DNA of 64,000 bases from an uncultured Kordiimonas sp. (GTDB lineage: Bacteria > Pseudomonadota > Alphaproteobacteria > Sphingomonadales > Kordiimonadaceae). The stretch lies in NCBI GenBank assembly GCA_947492375.1, contig CANLMI010000001.1, positions 1-64,000 on the forward strand, in the 5' to 3' direction. Below, piece after piece: positions 53,546 through 62,556 of this stretch. The number at the start of each line of letters is the position of its first letter. Position 1 is the stretch's first letter. The position numbers and the translations under genes were made by a program. Below the pieces are notes generated by a model. That model did not search any database. It was not told where the DNA came from and was given only the letters and a program-made list of their open reading frames with translations.

Positions 53546-54112
53546 GTGGCTGGAAATATTCAATTAAGTACAGTTTTGGTTGGGCTTGAGGCACACGCAA
53601 ACGGCGTTGATTTTAATATCAATGTTAATACAATGCCTGTTTCGACTTTCGAAGGCATATTAAAGCCTGTTTTAGAAAGTGAATTCGGAGAGGACGCTGC
53701 AGCTTCGATGCTGGCTAATTATAGTCCAGGTGGTATGCCAAAACCAGCTTCAGGTTCTCCTTTTGACGTCGTGGCCTATGGCCCTACATATTTTTTATAT
53801 GCTATCGATAAGACCACTGCTGCCAACTGGCGTTTTCGAGAAGGTGGCGCGGATTATGTAACAATGTGTCGGAAATCTGATTCTAAAATACCTTCAAATA
53901 TGTTTAAGAAGAACTTTAACGCTCCAGAAGTCATAGACCGCGATGGTTTAGGTGTGTTGATGTTTGGTGTCTACGATTGTTGTGCAAGTTACGACAAACC
54001 ACCATATACTAATCCTAAATTCTCGTTTGATTTCGATATTTTCATGTCTGTGAGTCAAAAGGGATTGGTAACAGAAATCACTATAGACCCTAAGACTGAT
54101 AATCGTGGATAA
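53546..54112 (+). CDS. Unknown protein between the TIR and cyclase genes
   Basis: Protein of 188 aa that I do not recognise. It is soluble, with no signal peptide, moderately Cys- and Tyr-rich, and appears to be mixed alpha/beta: a helix with FEGILKPVLESEFGEDAAAS (about 35-54), the strand-rich VAYGPTYFLYAIDKTTAANW (about 74-93), GVLMFGVYDCCASYDKPPY (about 135-153) and a hydrophobic FSFDFDIFMSV strand near 158-168. GTG 53546 has TAGGAG six to seven bases upstream. Its place between a TIR protein and a nucleotidyl cyclase, with short gaps on both sides, suggests it belongs to the same system as sensor, inhibitor or effector. None of these roles is demonstrated. Confidence 0.75.
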   Translation: MAGNIQLSTVLVGLEAHANGVDFNINVNTMPVSTFEGILKPVLESEFGEDAAASMLANYSPGGMPKPASGSPFDVVAYGPTYFLYAIDKTTAANWRFREGGADYVTMCRKSDSKIPSNMFKKNFNAPEVIDRDGLGVLMFGVYDCCASYDKPPYTNPKFSFDFDIFMSVSQKGLVTEITIDPKTDNRG

Positions 54113-54158
54113 ACACTCTATTTGAGATAGTTCCCTTAGCGAAAACAGGAAATAATCT

Positions 54159-55928
54159 TTGAAAAACACAATTCTGTCCCTGTTGCGTGCGGGAGCGCTG
54201 AATGAGGCCGAGAAGGAATATATCCGCCTCGGCCTTGACCGTGTCACGGATGACGAAGACACGATCGCGCTTGGGGGCAGAATTTTAAAAAGCCGGGCGC
54301 TTGAGCAAACAGGCGCTGCACAGCGTGATCTTGCCCTGAAATCCGCCGAAAAATATTATCAGGCTTACCGGGCAACGGATGGCACATATTCAGGCATTAA
54401 TACGGCTGCTATGTTCGCGCTGGCGGGGGATATGGTGGCAGCGCGTAATATTGCGCAAACTATTTTGGATAAAACTGGCAACTATAGCCCCAAACCGGGT
54501 GAAGATGCCTATTATCATATGGCAACGGTGGCAGAGGCGCATCTGATCCTTGGTGATCTGGTGATGGCAAAGGCAGCGCTCCGGGACGCGATTGACCTTG
54601 ATCCCGGCAATTATGATGCGCGTGCAACGACAGTGCGCCAGTTCGAGATGTTATCACTGGCAATAGGTGGCAGTGTTACAGAGGAACAGCCAAATAATAC
54701 ATTTGGTAATGTTTCCGGTAATAAACCTAATAATATATCCGATGGTAAAAAAGTAACTGAAGGCTTTTCACTTGAGTGGCTTGATGCATACCGCCCACCC
54801 AAGGCGATCCATTTTGCCGGGCATATGTTTCATGATCGTGCCGGCAATGTGGGCGAGCGCCGTGACATCGAAGAGGCGGTGGACGTTTTCATTGCAGATC
54901 ATAAAGTAGGGTGCGCCTTTGGCTGTTTGGCTGCTGGGTCAGATATTATAATTGCGGAAAAAATTCTGGCCTATGGTGCTGAGCTACATGTGGTGTTGCC
55001 ATGCCCTGAGACGTATTTTGTCGAGACCTCGATCTTACCTTTCGGGGATGAGTGGCTTGATCGGTTTTATGCCTGTTTGGCGGCGGCTAAGTCTGTTCGC
55101 TACACATCATATGATACAGAGTTGCCTGATGATTTGGGCTTGTCATTTGCAAGCGAAGTGGCGATGGGGTTGGCGGTTCTTAAAAGCGAGCGGTTAGCCA
55201 CCTCGGTAGTGCAGTTATTGATATGGGACGGTAAGCCCGCGCGTGGATTGGCTGGCACTGCAAGAGACGCTGCGATTTGGCATAAAACCAACCGTGATCA
55301 GGTTATTATTCCTTTTCCGCTTGAGCGGCCTGTACATCAAAAGGCAGTTGCAAGCGAAGGGGGTGCTGATACGCGCGCACGTACCATGCAGGCCATGTTA
55401 TTCACTGATGTCAGGGGGTTCAGTGGCCTGATGGATAGTGAAATTCCCGCCTTTATGCAGCATGTGCTTAAGCCGCTTGCAGATGCGTGTAAAAAAGAAG
55501 AGCAGGGTATTAATTTTCTGAATACTTGGGGTGATGGGCTTTTTATTACATTTAATAGTGTCGTAGAGGCCGCGAAAGTGGCGCTTGAATTACAAAAAGT
55601 CTTTCAGGCGATTGATTTTGAGCGCGCTGGCTTGCCCGACAGGTTAGCAATTCGGATTGGTGGCCATTACGGCCCTGTGCATGAACTTGAAGATCCTTTT
55701 TCGGGGCAGCGCGGTGTTTTGGGGGCGCAGGTAACTATCGCCGCCAAAATAGAGCCGGTTACAGCGCCGGGTTCGGTTTATGTGAGCGAACCTTTTGCCT
55801 GTGTATTAGCCGTGCAGGCATCAGGTGACTATATTGCGGAACAGATGCAGCATACTGTTCGCTTGCATAAAAGCGCACAGGCAGTTGCCTTGTTTAATCT
55901 CAGGGCAAAGGGCGTGAGGGGTTCCTGA
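54159..55928 (+). CDS. TPR-SLOG-class III nucleotidyl cyclase
   Basis: Protein of 589 aa. TPR-like helices (about 20-165) resemble the TRAFs-binding type; a SLOG/Rossmann-like nucleotide-binding domain follows (about 213-385; HFAGHMFHDRA, LAAGSDIIIAEKILAYGAEL, VVLPCPET), then a class III cyclase domain (about 408-585). Metal-binding Asp417 (LFTDVRGFS) and Asp459 (TWGDGLF) are present. The usual adenine-selecting Lys is Asn455, and the transition-state Asn/Arg pair aligns with Thr526 and Lys530, so the product may not be cAMP. TTG 54159 has AGGAA seven bases upstream. It is the last gene of the TIR operon and faces a Crp/Fnr gene. The fold assignments are from motif reading only. Confidence 0.85.
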   Translation: MKNTILSLLRAGALNEAEKEYIRLGLDRVTDDEDTIALGGRILKSRALEQTGAAQRDLALKSAEKYYQAYRATDGTYSGINTAAMFALAGDMVAARNIAQTILDKTGNYSPKPGEDAYYHMATVAEAHLILGDLVMAKAALRDAIDLDPGNYDARATTVRQFEMLSLAIGGSVTEEQPNNTFGNVSGNKPNNISDGKKVTEGFSLEWLDAYRPPKAIHFAGHMFHDRAGNVGERRDIEEAVDVFIADHKVGCAFGCLAAGSDIIIAEKILAYGAELHVVLPCPETYFVETSILPFGDEWLDRFYACLAAAKSVRYTSYDTELPDDLGLSFASEVAMGLAVLKSERLATSVVQLLIWDGKPARGLAGTARDAAIWHKTNRDQVIIPFPLERPVHQKAVASEGGADTRARTMQAMLFTDVRGFSGLMDSEIPAFMQHVLKPLADACKKEEQGINFLNTWGDGLFITFNSVVEAAKVALELQKVFQAIDFERAGLPDRLAIRIGGHYGPVHELEDPFSGQRGVLGAQVTIAAKIEPVTAPGSVYVSEPFACVLAVQASGDYIAEQMQHTVRLHKSAQAVALFNLRAKGVRGS

Positions 55929-56001
55929 TCAAATTAGCGGAACCACAGCCACAGCCCGTTATATAATACAAAGCCTTTTAAATGCTGTTTTAAACACTGG
56001 T

Positions 56002-56715
56002 TTACAGCAGCAATTCTTTGAGGCGTTCAGGCGCGATAATCTGAATTTGTTTACCATCCACCTTAACTATGCCCCTGTGTTGCAGGTCACTGATTGCCCG
56101 GGATACAGTCTCTCGGGTACTATGGATTTTTTGGGCAATGCGTGTTTTATGCGGCATTTTTTCAATTGTCAGTGTTTTGAGTGAATTGCTTGATTGCGCC
56201 ATTCGAAGCAGCTCTGCATAAACGCGGCCATTTGCCGACATTGCTGACAGTTCATACATTCGCATTGTCGTATGTTTGACCCGGCTGGTCAGAACTTGGG
56301 CCATCTTGATCCCAAGCATACCAAACTCGGCCATGATGGCCTTGTAAGTTTCCGCCGAGAAACTGGCAACTGTTACCTTGGTTGATGAATAAATACTGGC
56401 GCTACGCTCATTCAGGCCAAATGCTGCCATTTCACCGAATATTGTACCACCCGAAAAACCATCTAACCATATTTCATGGCCATCTGACGACATAAGGGCT
56501 GCATGTGCCCTGCCTTTCAATAGATAATAGATATCATTACCTGTATCATCTTGTGACAGGATCATGGTTTTTGATGGAATATTTCTGATAGTTGCGGCGG
56601 CTTCGATTCTTTCTAATAGTGCTGGATCAGAGCCGAAAAAAAGTTCAAATTCTGACCGGAAAGCCTCATTTGATTTTTGTGATGGTGTCCCCAATAGTGA
56701 TATAGTGTCATGCAT
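56002..56715 (-). CDS. Crp/Fnr-family regulator with intact cyclic-nucleotide motif
   Basis: Transcription factor of 237 aa: cyclic-nucleotide-binding domain (about 25-145) and winged helix (about 160-230). The phosphate-binding cassette FGEMAAFGLNERSAS (about 92-106) keeps the Gly-Glu and Arg-Ser pattern of cNMP-binding Crp proteins, and no Fe-S Cys cluster as in Fnr is present. The recognition helix is HSTRETVSRAISDLQHRG. It converges on the cyclase gene with 73 bp between stops. It is the natural candidate receptor for the neighbour's product, although that pairing is inferred from position. Confidence 0.9.
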   Translation of the reverse strand: MHDTISLLGTPSQKSNEAFRSEFELFFGSDPALLERIEAAATIRNIPSKTMILSQDDTGNDIYYLLKGRAHAALMSSDGHEIWLDGFSGGTIFGEMAAFGLNERSASIYSSTKVTVASFSAETYKAIMAEFGMLGIKMAQVLTSRVKHTTMRMYELSAMSANGRVYAELLRMAQSSNSLKTLTIEKMPHKTRIAQKIHSTRETVSRAISDLQHRGIVKVDGKQIQIIAPERLKELLL

Positions 56716-57141
56716 AGGTTGCTCCCTAAACCAATAGCAAATCTAACTATAGCAAGAATCCATATAGTATTATTTATATATTGTGCCCCACTAATCACCA
56801 AGTACCCCCTAAGTACAAGTTGAATTAGAATATGGATGTATTGCCAATTATTCCCCCAATACTTAAAACATAAAAATAATACACTATTTATTACATAAAT
56901 CGCAATAAAACGCAATTATTATAAATTTATTACTAAGTTTAATATTTATTTTTCTTCAAATTTATAAAGCATTTTGAAGAAATAGCCGTGTTTTTAATGG
57001 AGCGTGGCTTAATGAAAAAAATAATGGAATTCATTATAACTATTCACTAAAGTACCATCTAACTAATAAGGCAATGCGTAGAAATGCCATCTGAAAGTCA
57101 ATTTTTATAGCGTATCATCATGCCAAAGTGAGAGAAATGAT
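56716..57141. other. 426-bp AT-rich divergent promoter region
   Basis: Lies between the Crp and acyl-CoA dehydrogenase starts. It contains an inverted repeat TCTTCAAA...TTTGAAGA (about 56951-56978) and a 17-codon frame at 56998 without an SD. No gene and no Crp-consensus dyad were seen. Confidence 0.5.
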
Positions 57142-58338
57142 ATGGATTTAAACTATAGTGAAGAAGAATATGCTTTTGAAGCAAAGGTCAAACAGTTCCT
57201 TGGCGATAAGCTGCCAAAACGCCTGAGCGACAAGGTAAAGGGTAATATTCGCCTGACGAAGGCGGATATGGAGGAATGGCACAGTATTTTGAATGCTGAG
57301 GGATGGCTCGCGACCCATTGGCCTGCTATATATGGAGGCACTGGTTGGACACCTGTGCAAATGCATATTTTTGAAGAAGCGTGCAGTGCTGCAAACGCGC
57401 CGCGCACAGTTCCGTTTGGTCTTGGTATGCTTGGCCCTGTATTGATCAAATATGGTACAGAAGAGCAGAAAGAGCATTATTTACCGCGTATTCTTGATGG
57501 CACCGATTGGTGGTGTCAGGGGTATTCTGAGCCTGGTTCCGGTTCGGATCTGGCATCTTTGAAAACGCGTGCCGTGCGTGAGGGTGATCACTATGTGGTT
57601 AATGGCCAGAAAACATGGACAACCCTTGGTCAATATGCGGACTGGATTTTTTGCCTGGTCAGAACCGACACTGAATGCAAGCCACAGGAGGGTATTTCCT
57701 TTCTGTTGATTGATATGAACACGCCCGGCATTGAAGTGCGCCCGATCATTACCCTTGACGGTGAACACGAAGTCAACGAGGTGTTCTTTGATAATGTTAA
57801 AGTGCCAGTTGCAAACCTTGTTGGTGAAGAAAATAAAGGTTGGACCTATGCCAAGTATCTTTTGACATATGAACGCACAAATATTGCGGGCGTAGGGGCT
57901 TCTTTAAATGGTCTTGAGCATTTGAAAGTGATTGCACGAGAGCAACAGAAAGACGGCAAACCACTTATCGAAGACCCGTATTTTGCGCGCCGTATGGCCG
58001 AAGTTGAGATTGATCTGGATGCCATGAAAACAACGAACCTTCGTGTTCTGGCCGCTGTTCAAGGGGGCGGGGCACCGGGTGCTGAAAGCTCTATGCTAAA
58101 GATAAAAGGGACTGTGATCAGGCAGGAACTTAATGATCTTACGCGCCGTGCGCTTGGTCCATACGCGATGCCATATGTGCATGAGGCACTCGATGAGGGC
58201 TATAATGAACCACCGATTGGCCCTGAATATGCCAATCCTGTTTCATCTGATTATTTCAATAACAGAAAGCTTTCAATTTTTGGTGGATCGAACGAGATTC
58301 AACGTAACATCATTTCCAAAATGATCCTTGGGCTATAA
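57142..58338 (+). CDS. Acyl-CoA dehydrogenase, large-subunit type
   Basis: FAD-dependent acyl-CoA dehydrogenase of 398 aa. Motifs: PFGLGMLGPVLIKYGTEEQK, the substrate/FAD motif QGYSEPGSGSDLASLKTRA (about 130-148), NGQKTWTTLGQYADW, and the C-terminal GGSNEIQRNIISKMILG, whose Glu is placed as catalytic base in many relatives. It resembles the large subunit of pimeloyl-CoA-type dehydrogenases that pair with a second dehydrogenase-like protein. ATG 57142 has GAGAGA upstream. The partner gene starts 16 bp downstream. Confidence 0.93.
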   Translation: MDLNYSEEEYAFEAKVKQFLGDKLPKRLSDKVKGNIRLTKADMEEWHSILNAEGWLATHWPAIYGGTGWTPVQMHIFEEACSAANAPRTVPFGLGMLGPVLIKYGTEEQKEHYLPRILDGTDWWCQGYSEPGSGSDLASLKTRAVREGDHYVVNGQKTWTTLGQYADWIFCLVRTDTECKPQEGISFLLIDMNTPGIEVRPIITLDGEHEVNEVFFDNVKVPVANLVGEENKGWTYAKYLLTYERTNIAGVGASLNGLEHLKVIAREQQKDGKPLIEDPYFARRMAEVEIDLDAMKTTNLRVLAAVQGGGAPGAESSMLKIKGTVIRQELNDLTRRALGPYAMPYVHEALDEGYNEPPIGPEYANPVSSDYFNNRKLSIFGGSNEIQRNIISKMILGL

Positions 58339-58354
58339 GGCGGGAGTATAAAAT

Positions 58355-59491
58355 ATGGATTTTAATCATAATGAAGACCGCCGGATGTTGGAAAACACTC
58401 TGTCGCGCTATGTACGTGAGCAATATGACTTCGAGACACGTATGGAGATTGCGGGTACTGATTTGGGGTACAGTGCTCAAAAGTGGGCTGAAATGGCTGA
58501 ACTTGGTATTATCGGCGCCTTATTCAGGGAAGAAGACGGCGGTTTTGGCGGCCACGGCTTTGATCTGATGGTTGTTTTTGAGCAATTAGGCCGTGGTATT
58601 GTTGTGGAGCCATTCCTGTCATCCGCCATCTTAGCGGGTGGTTTGATTGCCGAGCTTGGTAACGAAACACAAAAAGCCATGATTGACGATGTTATTGCAG
58701 GCGGCAAGCTGCTTGCCTTTGCCCACGGTGAGCCAACAAGCCGCTACACTCTTTCTGACGTAACAACAACGGCGACAAAGTCTGGCGATGGTTGGGTATT
58801 GAACGGCCATAAATCGGTAGTTGCTGGCGGTGATAATGCTGATAGCTTTATTATTTCGGCGCGGGTTTCTGGTGACCGGATGGATGAAACTGGTATTGCA
58901 CTTTTTATTATAGACGCGGGTACTGACGGCGTTGAACGTAGGCAATATGGTACGGTTGATGGTTACGGTGCTGCTGATGTATTCCTGCGTGATGTAACGG
59001 TGAAGGCTGATGCTTTGCTTGGGGAAGATGGCGGCGCTTTCGCGGCCATTGAAAAAGCAACGGCGCGCGCTGTACTTGCGCTTTCCGCCGAAGCACTTGG
59101 TGCAATGGAAGTTGTGAAGGATATGACGCTTGAGTATTTGCGCACGCGTAATCAGTTTGGTGTGCCGATTGGACGTTTTCAGGCGCTTCAACACCGAATG
59201 GCTGACCTGTTGATGGAGGTTGAGCAAGCGCGTTCAATCGTGATTAATGCAGCAGGCGCATTGGACGGTGACCGTTTGGCGCGCGAGAAAGCTGTATCGG
59301 CTGCTAAAAACCTGATTGGACGGGTTGGTCGCTTGGTTGCGGAGGAAGCTATCCAGATGCATGGTGGTATCGGTATGACATGGGAATTCAGCATGCCGCA
59401 CTATGCTAAAAGGATTATTATGCTTGATCATATGTTTGGTGATACTGATCATCACATGGAACGGTTTATTGCCCTTTCAAGCGCTGCTTAA
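58355..59491 (+). CDS. Acyl-CoA dehydrogenase, small-subunit type
   Basis: Acyl-CoA dehydrogenase-like protein of 378 aa. Motifs: LGIIGALFREEDGGFGGHGF, ARAVLALSAEALGAMEVV, LEYLRTRNQFGVPIGRFQAL (about 245-264) and QMHGGIGMTWEFSMPHYAKR (about 330-349). It lies in a two-gene operon with the dehydrogenase at 57142 and is of the kind that forms heteromers with it (pimeloyl-CoA or steroid/CoA-ester type). The middle domain is less conserved than in its partner, as common in such pairs. A good terminator follows at 59516. The substrate is unknown. Confidence 0.92.
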   Translation: MDFNHNEDRRMLENTLSRYVREQYDFETRMEIAGTDLGYSAQKWAEMAELGIIGALFREEDGGFGGHGFDLMVVFEQLGRGIVVEPFLSSAILAGGLIAELGNETQKAMIDDVIAGGKLLAFAHGEPTSRYTLSDVTTTATKSGDGWVLNGHKSVVAGGDNADSFIISARVSGDRMDETGIALFIIDAGTDGVERRQYGTVDGYGAADVFLRDVTVKADALLGEDGGAFAAIEKATARAVLALSAEALGAMEVVKDMTLEYLRTRNQFGVPIGRFQALQHRMADLLMEVEQARSIVINAAGALDGDRLAREKAVSAAKNLIGRVGRLVAEEAIQMHGGIGMTWEFSMPHYAKRIIMLDHMFGDTDHHMERFIALSSAA

Positions 59492-59515
59492 CTACAATAG
59501 AAATATAAATACATG

Positions 59516-59547
59516 CCGGGGGAATATTGTTGCCCCGGTTTTCTTTT
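59516..59547 (+). terminator. Intrinsic terminator of the acyl-CoA dehydrogenase operon
   Basis: CCGGGG (59516-59521) and CCCCGG (59533-59538) form a stem with an 11-nt loop, followed by TTTTCTTTT. Confidence 0.85.
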
Positions 59548-59623
59548 GATCTTTTCCAAGATTCTTATTACTCTAGTTTAGTAATCGGATAGCATCCGTT
59601 TAAATCAGAAGGCGTGGTTAAAG

Positions 59624-60019
59624 ATGACGAAGCTGGGTTTCGTGATTATTGGGATATTGGCGTATATCATTGATATCGCGCTTTACGCTTTGGTTCACCC
59701 TGACTACATCGATTATTATCTTGCTGTTAATTTGGTAGGGAAATCAATTGCATTTTTGGTGATTTTCTTTGCGATTAAATTCGTTTTCAAAGCGATTGAT
59801 ATGGCTGCGTTCAAGGGGCGGGTACTTAATGCTGTGTTGGTTATGAATATATTTTTGGCAACATGCTTTTTATATGTCACGGTCGATCTGATGAAAATGC
59901 CGGCCCTTCATGCCAAACTGGGGGCTGATGCTATTGTGATTGTTATGAGCATTGTGACTGGCCGTTATTTATTAAAAGCTGCTGGCGCTAAACAGACTGA
60001 ACTACCATATGAAGCTTGA
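59624..60019 (+). CDS. Small four-helix membrane protein (possibly GtrA-like)
   Basis: Membrane protein of 131 aa with about four TM helices (about 4-24, 33-55, 66-88, 98-116). The pattern VNLVGKSIAFLVIFFAIKFV (about 35-54) recalls GtrA-type proteins that help flip lipid-linked sugars, which would fit the GT-C glycosyltransferase that follows with an 11-bp overlap. The similarity is weak and the assignment is an inference from topology and context. ATG 59624 has no strong SD. Confidence 0.6.
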   Translation: MTKLGFVIIGILAYIIDIALYALVHPDYIDYYLAVNLVGKSIAFLVIFFAIKFVFKAIDMAAFKGRVLNAVLVMNIFLATCFLYVTVDLMKMPALHAKLGADAIVIVMSIVTGRYLLKAAGAKQTELPYEA

Positions 60020-61538
60020 TAGCTTTGGGGCTTCTGTATCTGATAAACTGGTCGGTTGGGCTTTTTTTACCCCTGTTTTTCTATTTTTTCTTGCCCTTGT
60101 TTATCTAAACTGGGTCGGGTTTATCTCTTCTGATGATGCTGTTTATGTTAAAGGGGCTTATGGCCTTTTGAACGAGTTCCCGTTTTTGGGTGAGCACGGT
60201 ACTTTTCGGTTTATTATCACGGTGCCCGTTGCAATATTTATGTCGATTTTTGGTGAGAACGAAATCGCTATTGCGCTGATATCGATTATATATTCGCTTG
60301 CGTTTATTGCTTTGCTCACCCGCTTTGTTGATAAGGCTGCGGGCCGAAGGGCTGTTTTAATCATAGCGCCGATGTTGATTACCAGCCCGATACTGGTGAT
60401 TAACGCTTCAATCGCATCAATTGATGTGATCGAAGCATTTTTTGTTTTTGCCTCACTCATCTATTTTATTCAGGCATCAAAATCACTTGAAAATACTGGA
60501 AAAACCTTGGTTTTGTCCGGGGCTATGGCTGGGCTTGCTTTTTTAACGCGTGAAACTACGGTTTTTTTATTGGTGTTTTACGGCATTTTATTTCTGCTGG
60601 GGATTGGCATAAAGCGTATACAGTATTTTACTATGGCTTTTGGTTTCTTTTTTGTTTGGGGATTGGAGGCGCTATATTTCTGGGTTTTCTCGGGCGACCC
60701 CTTCTACCGTATTTCGCGTTCATTCGGGCATGATAGTACCATCGACCGGACAATTGATTTGGCGGGTAATCTAATCATCCATCCGGTCATTGATCCCTTA
60801 TTGGTATTACTGTTTAATCAGGAATTTGGATTGCTGTTTTGGGCTTTGGCAGGTCTTGTATTATGGTGGTTTTTGCGCGGTAAAAAACAAGAAGAAATTG
60901 CTCTGGAAGCGGGCAAAGATAAACATGTTTATGCCTGTAAGCTGGTCGCAGGTTTAGGGCTGGTTTGGTTTTTATGTGCAGGTGGTGTTGGTAATTTACT
61001 GCCGCTTAATCCGCGTTATTTTTTGGTGACTAATATTGCAGCGATTATCGTAACAGGTTTGTTTATCAATGATATGGCAGCGCGCAGTGGCGCAACTGCC
61101 CGAGTTTCCTTCACTATTGTGTTTTGCATATTGGTTGGTAACCTTGTTGGCCTATGGGCAGAAAATAAAAACTTCCTGTTTGCAGAAAAACAGCTTGCAG
61201 GTCTCGCAGCTCTGGAAAAACAGACAATTTATACTGATGGGGAAACATTCCACCGGGCCAGATATCTGCTTAAATGGAATGATGCCTTAGAGAAGGTGGA
61301 GCAGCGCGATGCTGATAATGTTTGCGGTCTATATTTCCAGAACAGGAAATACGCAAAATATGCACCTGTTGGTGCCAAAGTTATCAGTGAATATTACCCC
61401 GATGATAGTTTCTTGAAGGTGCATTTAAAACAGATTGGTGTCTTTCATTTGTTACCGAAACCGTTGACCTTCCGGTTGAACGGCGGCCATGAAGGGGCAG
61501 TGTTGTATTTGATCAATACGCCGGATGGAGAGTGTTAG
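60009..61538 (+). CDS. GT-C family membrane glycosyltransferase (GT39/ArnT-like)
   Basis: Polytopic membrane protein of 509 aa with about ten TM helices. The early periplasmic loop has the acidic pair of GT-C enzymes in FISSDDAVYVKGAYGLL (about 37-53), and the loop FLTRETTVFLLVFYGI fits the family. Such enzymes transfer a sugar or polyprenyl-linked residue to lipid or protein on the outer face of the membrane. The C-terminal 130 residues form a soluble domain. It overlaps the four-helix gene and precedes the YdjM-like gene by three bases, so all three appear co-transcribed. The acceptor is unknown. Confidence 0.8.
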   Translation: MKLDSFGASVSDKLVGWAFFTPVFLFFLALVYLNWVGFISSDDAVYVKGAYGLLNEFPFLGEHGTFRFIITVPVAIFMSIFGENEIAIALISIIYSLAFIALLTRFVDKAAGRRAVLIIAPMLITSPILVINASIASIDVIEAFFVFASLIYFIQASKSLENTGKTLVLSGAMAGLAFLTRETTVFLLVFYGILFLLGIGIKRIQYFTMAFGFFFVWGLEALYFWVFSGDPFYRISRSFGHDSTIDRTIDLAGNLIIHPVIDPLLVLLFNQEFGLLFWALAGLVLWWFLRGKKQEEIALEAGKDKHVYACKLVAGLGLVWFLCAGGVGNLLPLNPRYFLVTNIAAIIVTGLFINDMAARSGATARVSFTIVFCILVGNLVGLWAENKNFLFAEKQLAGLAALEKQTIYTDGETFHRARYLLKWNDALEKVEQRDADNVCGLYFQNRKYAKYAPVGAKVISEYYPDDSFLKVHLKQIGVFHLLPKPLTFRLNGGHEGAVLYLINTPDGEC

Positions 61539-61541
61539 AAA

Positions 61542-62069
61542 ATGGCCACTATATTTACACATCCTGTTATTCCTGTCGTTGCGGGGCTTTTGGCTGGTAA
61601 GGAGCGAGTTTCCCGGCGCTTGATCATTTGGTCATCAATTGCCTCTGTTTTGCCAGACGCTGATGTGATTGCGTTTAGGTTTGGCATTTCTTATGCGTCA
61701 GAATTTGGCCATAGAGGTTTTACCCACTCTATTGTTTTTGCGGCCTTTCTTGGTTTGATTGCCGTATTGTGTTCAAATTATTTTAAGGCAAAACGGCATA
61801 TTGCTTTTTTAATGGTTTTTATCGGTGCCCTTAGTCATCCATTTCTTGATGCCTTTACCAATGGTGGGCTCGGCGTTGCAATTTTTTGGCCGCTTGATAT
61901 TGCCAGATATTTCTGGCCCTTAACGCCGATCGAAGTATCACCCATTGGAGCAGGGTTTTTCTCAAGCCGCGGGGCGGATGTTTTATTGTCTGAACTATTC
62001 TGGGTTTGGTTGCCTGCTTTGATTATTCTTTTGCTTGCGAAATTTTTAATGCCTATAATTAAAAAATAA
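61542..62069 (+). CDS. YdjM/DUF457-type membrane metal-dependent hydrolase
   Basis: Membrane protein of 175 aa of the DUF457 (YdjM-like) family, annotated as a putative metal-dependent hydrolase. The hallmark is FGHRGFTHSIVFAAFLG (about 55-71), with upstream SVLPDADVIAF and downstream GALSHPFLDAFTNGG, giving His/Asp ligands on the membrane surface. It starts three bases after the glycosyltransferase stop. Enzymatic activity is unproven for most members. Confidence 0.85.
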   Translation: MATIFTHPVIPVVAGLLAGKERVSRRLIIWSSIASVLPDADVIAFRFGISYASEFGHRGFTHSIVFAAFLGLIAVLCSNYFKAKRHIAFLMVFIGALSHPFLDAFTNGGLGVAIFWPLDIARYFWPLTPIEVSPIGAGFFSSRGADVLLSELFWVWLPALIILLLAKFLMPIIKK

Positions 62070-62099
62070 TCAATATTTGGCATTCATGGGGTGGAAATT

Positions 62100-62519
62100 A
62101 TGGCAGCTAATAATAGGGTTAATGTGCGGGCGAATTTAGATCAATGGTACGCGCATGTAGAAACCCATAATCCAGCGCAGTTAGATCATATGTTGGATGA
62201 CGATGTTGTTTTCCTCTCACCAGTTGTTCACACGCCGCAAGAAGGTAAAATGATCACAACAGCATACCTTGCCTCCGCAGGGGATGTGCTCGGCAGTGAT
62301 GATTTTAAATATACTGGAGAATTTACCTCTGACACGGGGGCTGTTCTACAGTTTCAGACGAAAATCGATGGTATCTTTATTGAAGGCATTGATATGATTA
62401 CGTGGAACGAGGCTGGAAAGATTGTGGAATTTAAGGTGATGCTGCGTCCTTTGAAGGCTGTGAATATGGTTCACGCAAAAATGGGTGAAATGCTTGCGAA
62501 GATGCAGGCGCAGTCTTAA
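62100..62519 (+). CDS. SnoaL/NTF2-like protein
   Basis: Small cytoplasmic alpha+beta cone protein of 139 aa. The pattern ANLDQWYAHVETHNPAQLDH, then MLDDDVVFLSPVV and DMITWNEAGKIVEFKVMLRP near the end is typical of SnoaL-like NTF2 domains, which bind small hydrophobic ligands or act as isomerases. ATG 62100 is preferred: GGGGTGG lies five bases ahead; a GTG at 62091 would be inside it. Ligand unknown. Confidence 0.85.
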   Translation: MAANNRVNVRANLDQWYAHVETHNPAQLDHMLDDDVVFLSPVVHTPQEGKMITTAYLASAGDVLGSDDFKYTGEFTSDTGAVLQFQTKIDGIFIEGIDMITWNEAGKIVEFKVMLRPLKAVNMVHAKMGEMLAKMQAQS

Positions 62520-62556
62520 TACCTGTTTATTCTATTTTATATCGAGTGATAAACAG

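Noticed and set aside
51386-55928. Identification of the operon as a known Pycsar, CBASS or Thoeris system
   Set aside because: The TIR protein has no cyclic-nucleotide-binding or SAVED domain, the cyclase is not a CD-NTase, and no ThsA-like protein is present. It only shares ingredients with those systems.
56716-57141. Crp-type binding site (TGTGA-N6-TCACA) near the acyl-CoA dehydrogenase promoter
   Set aside because: No match to both half-sites was found.
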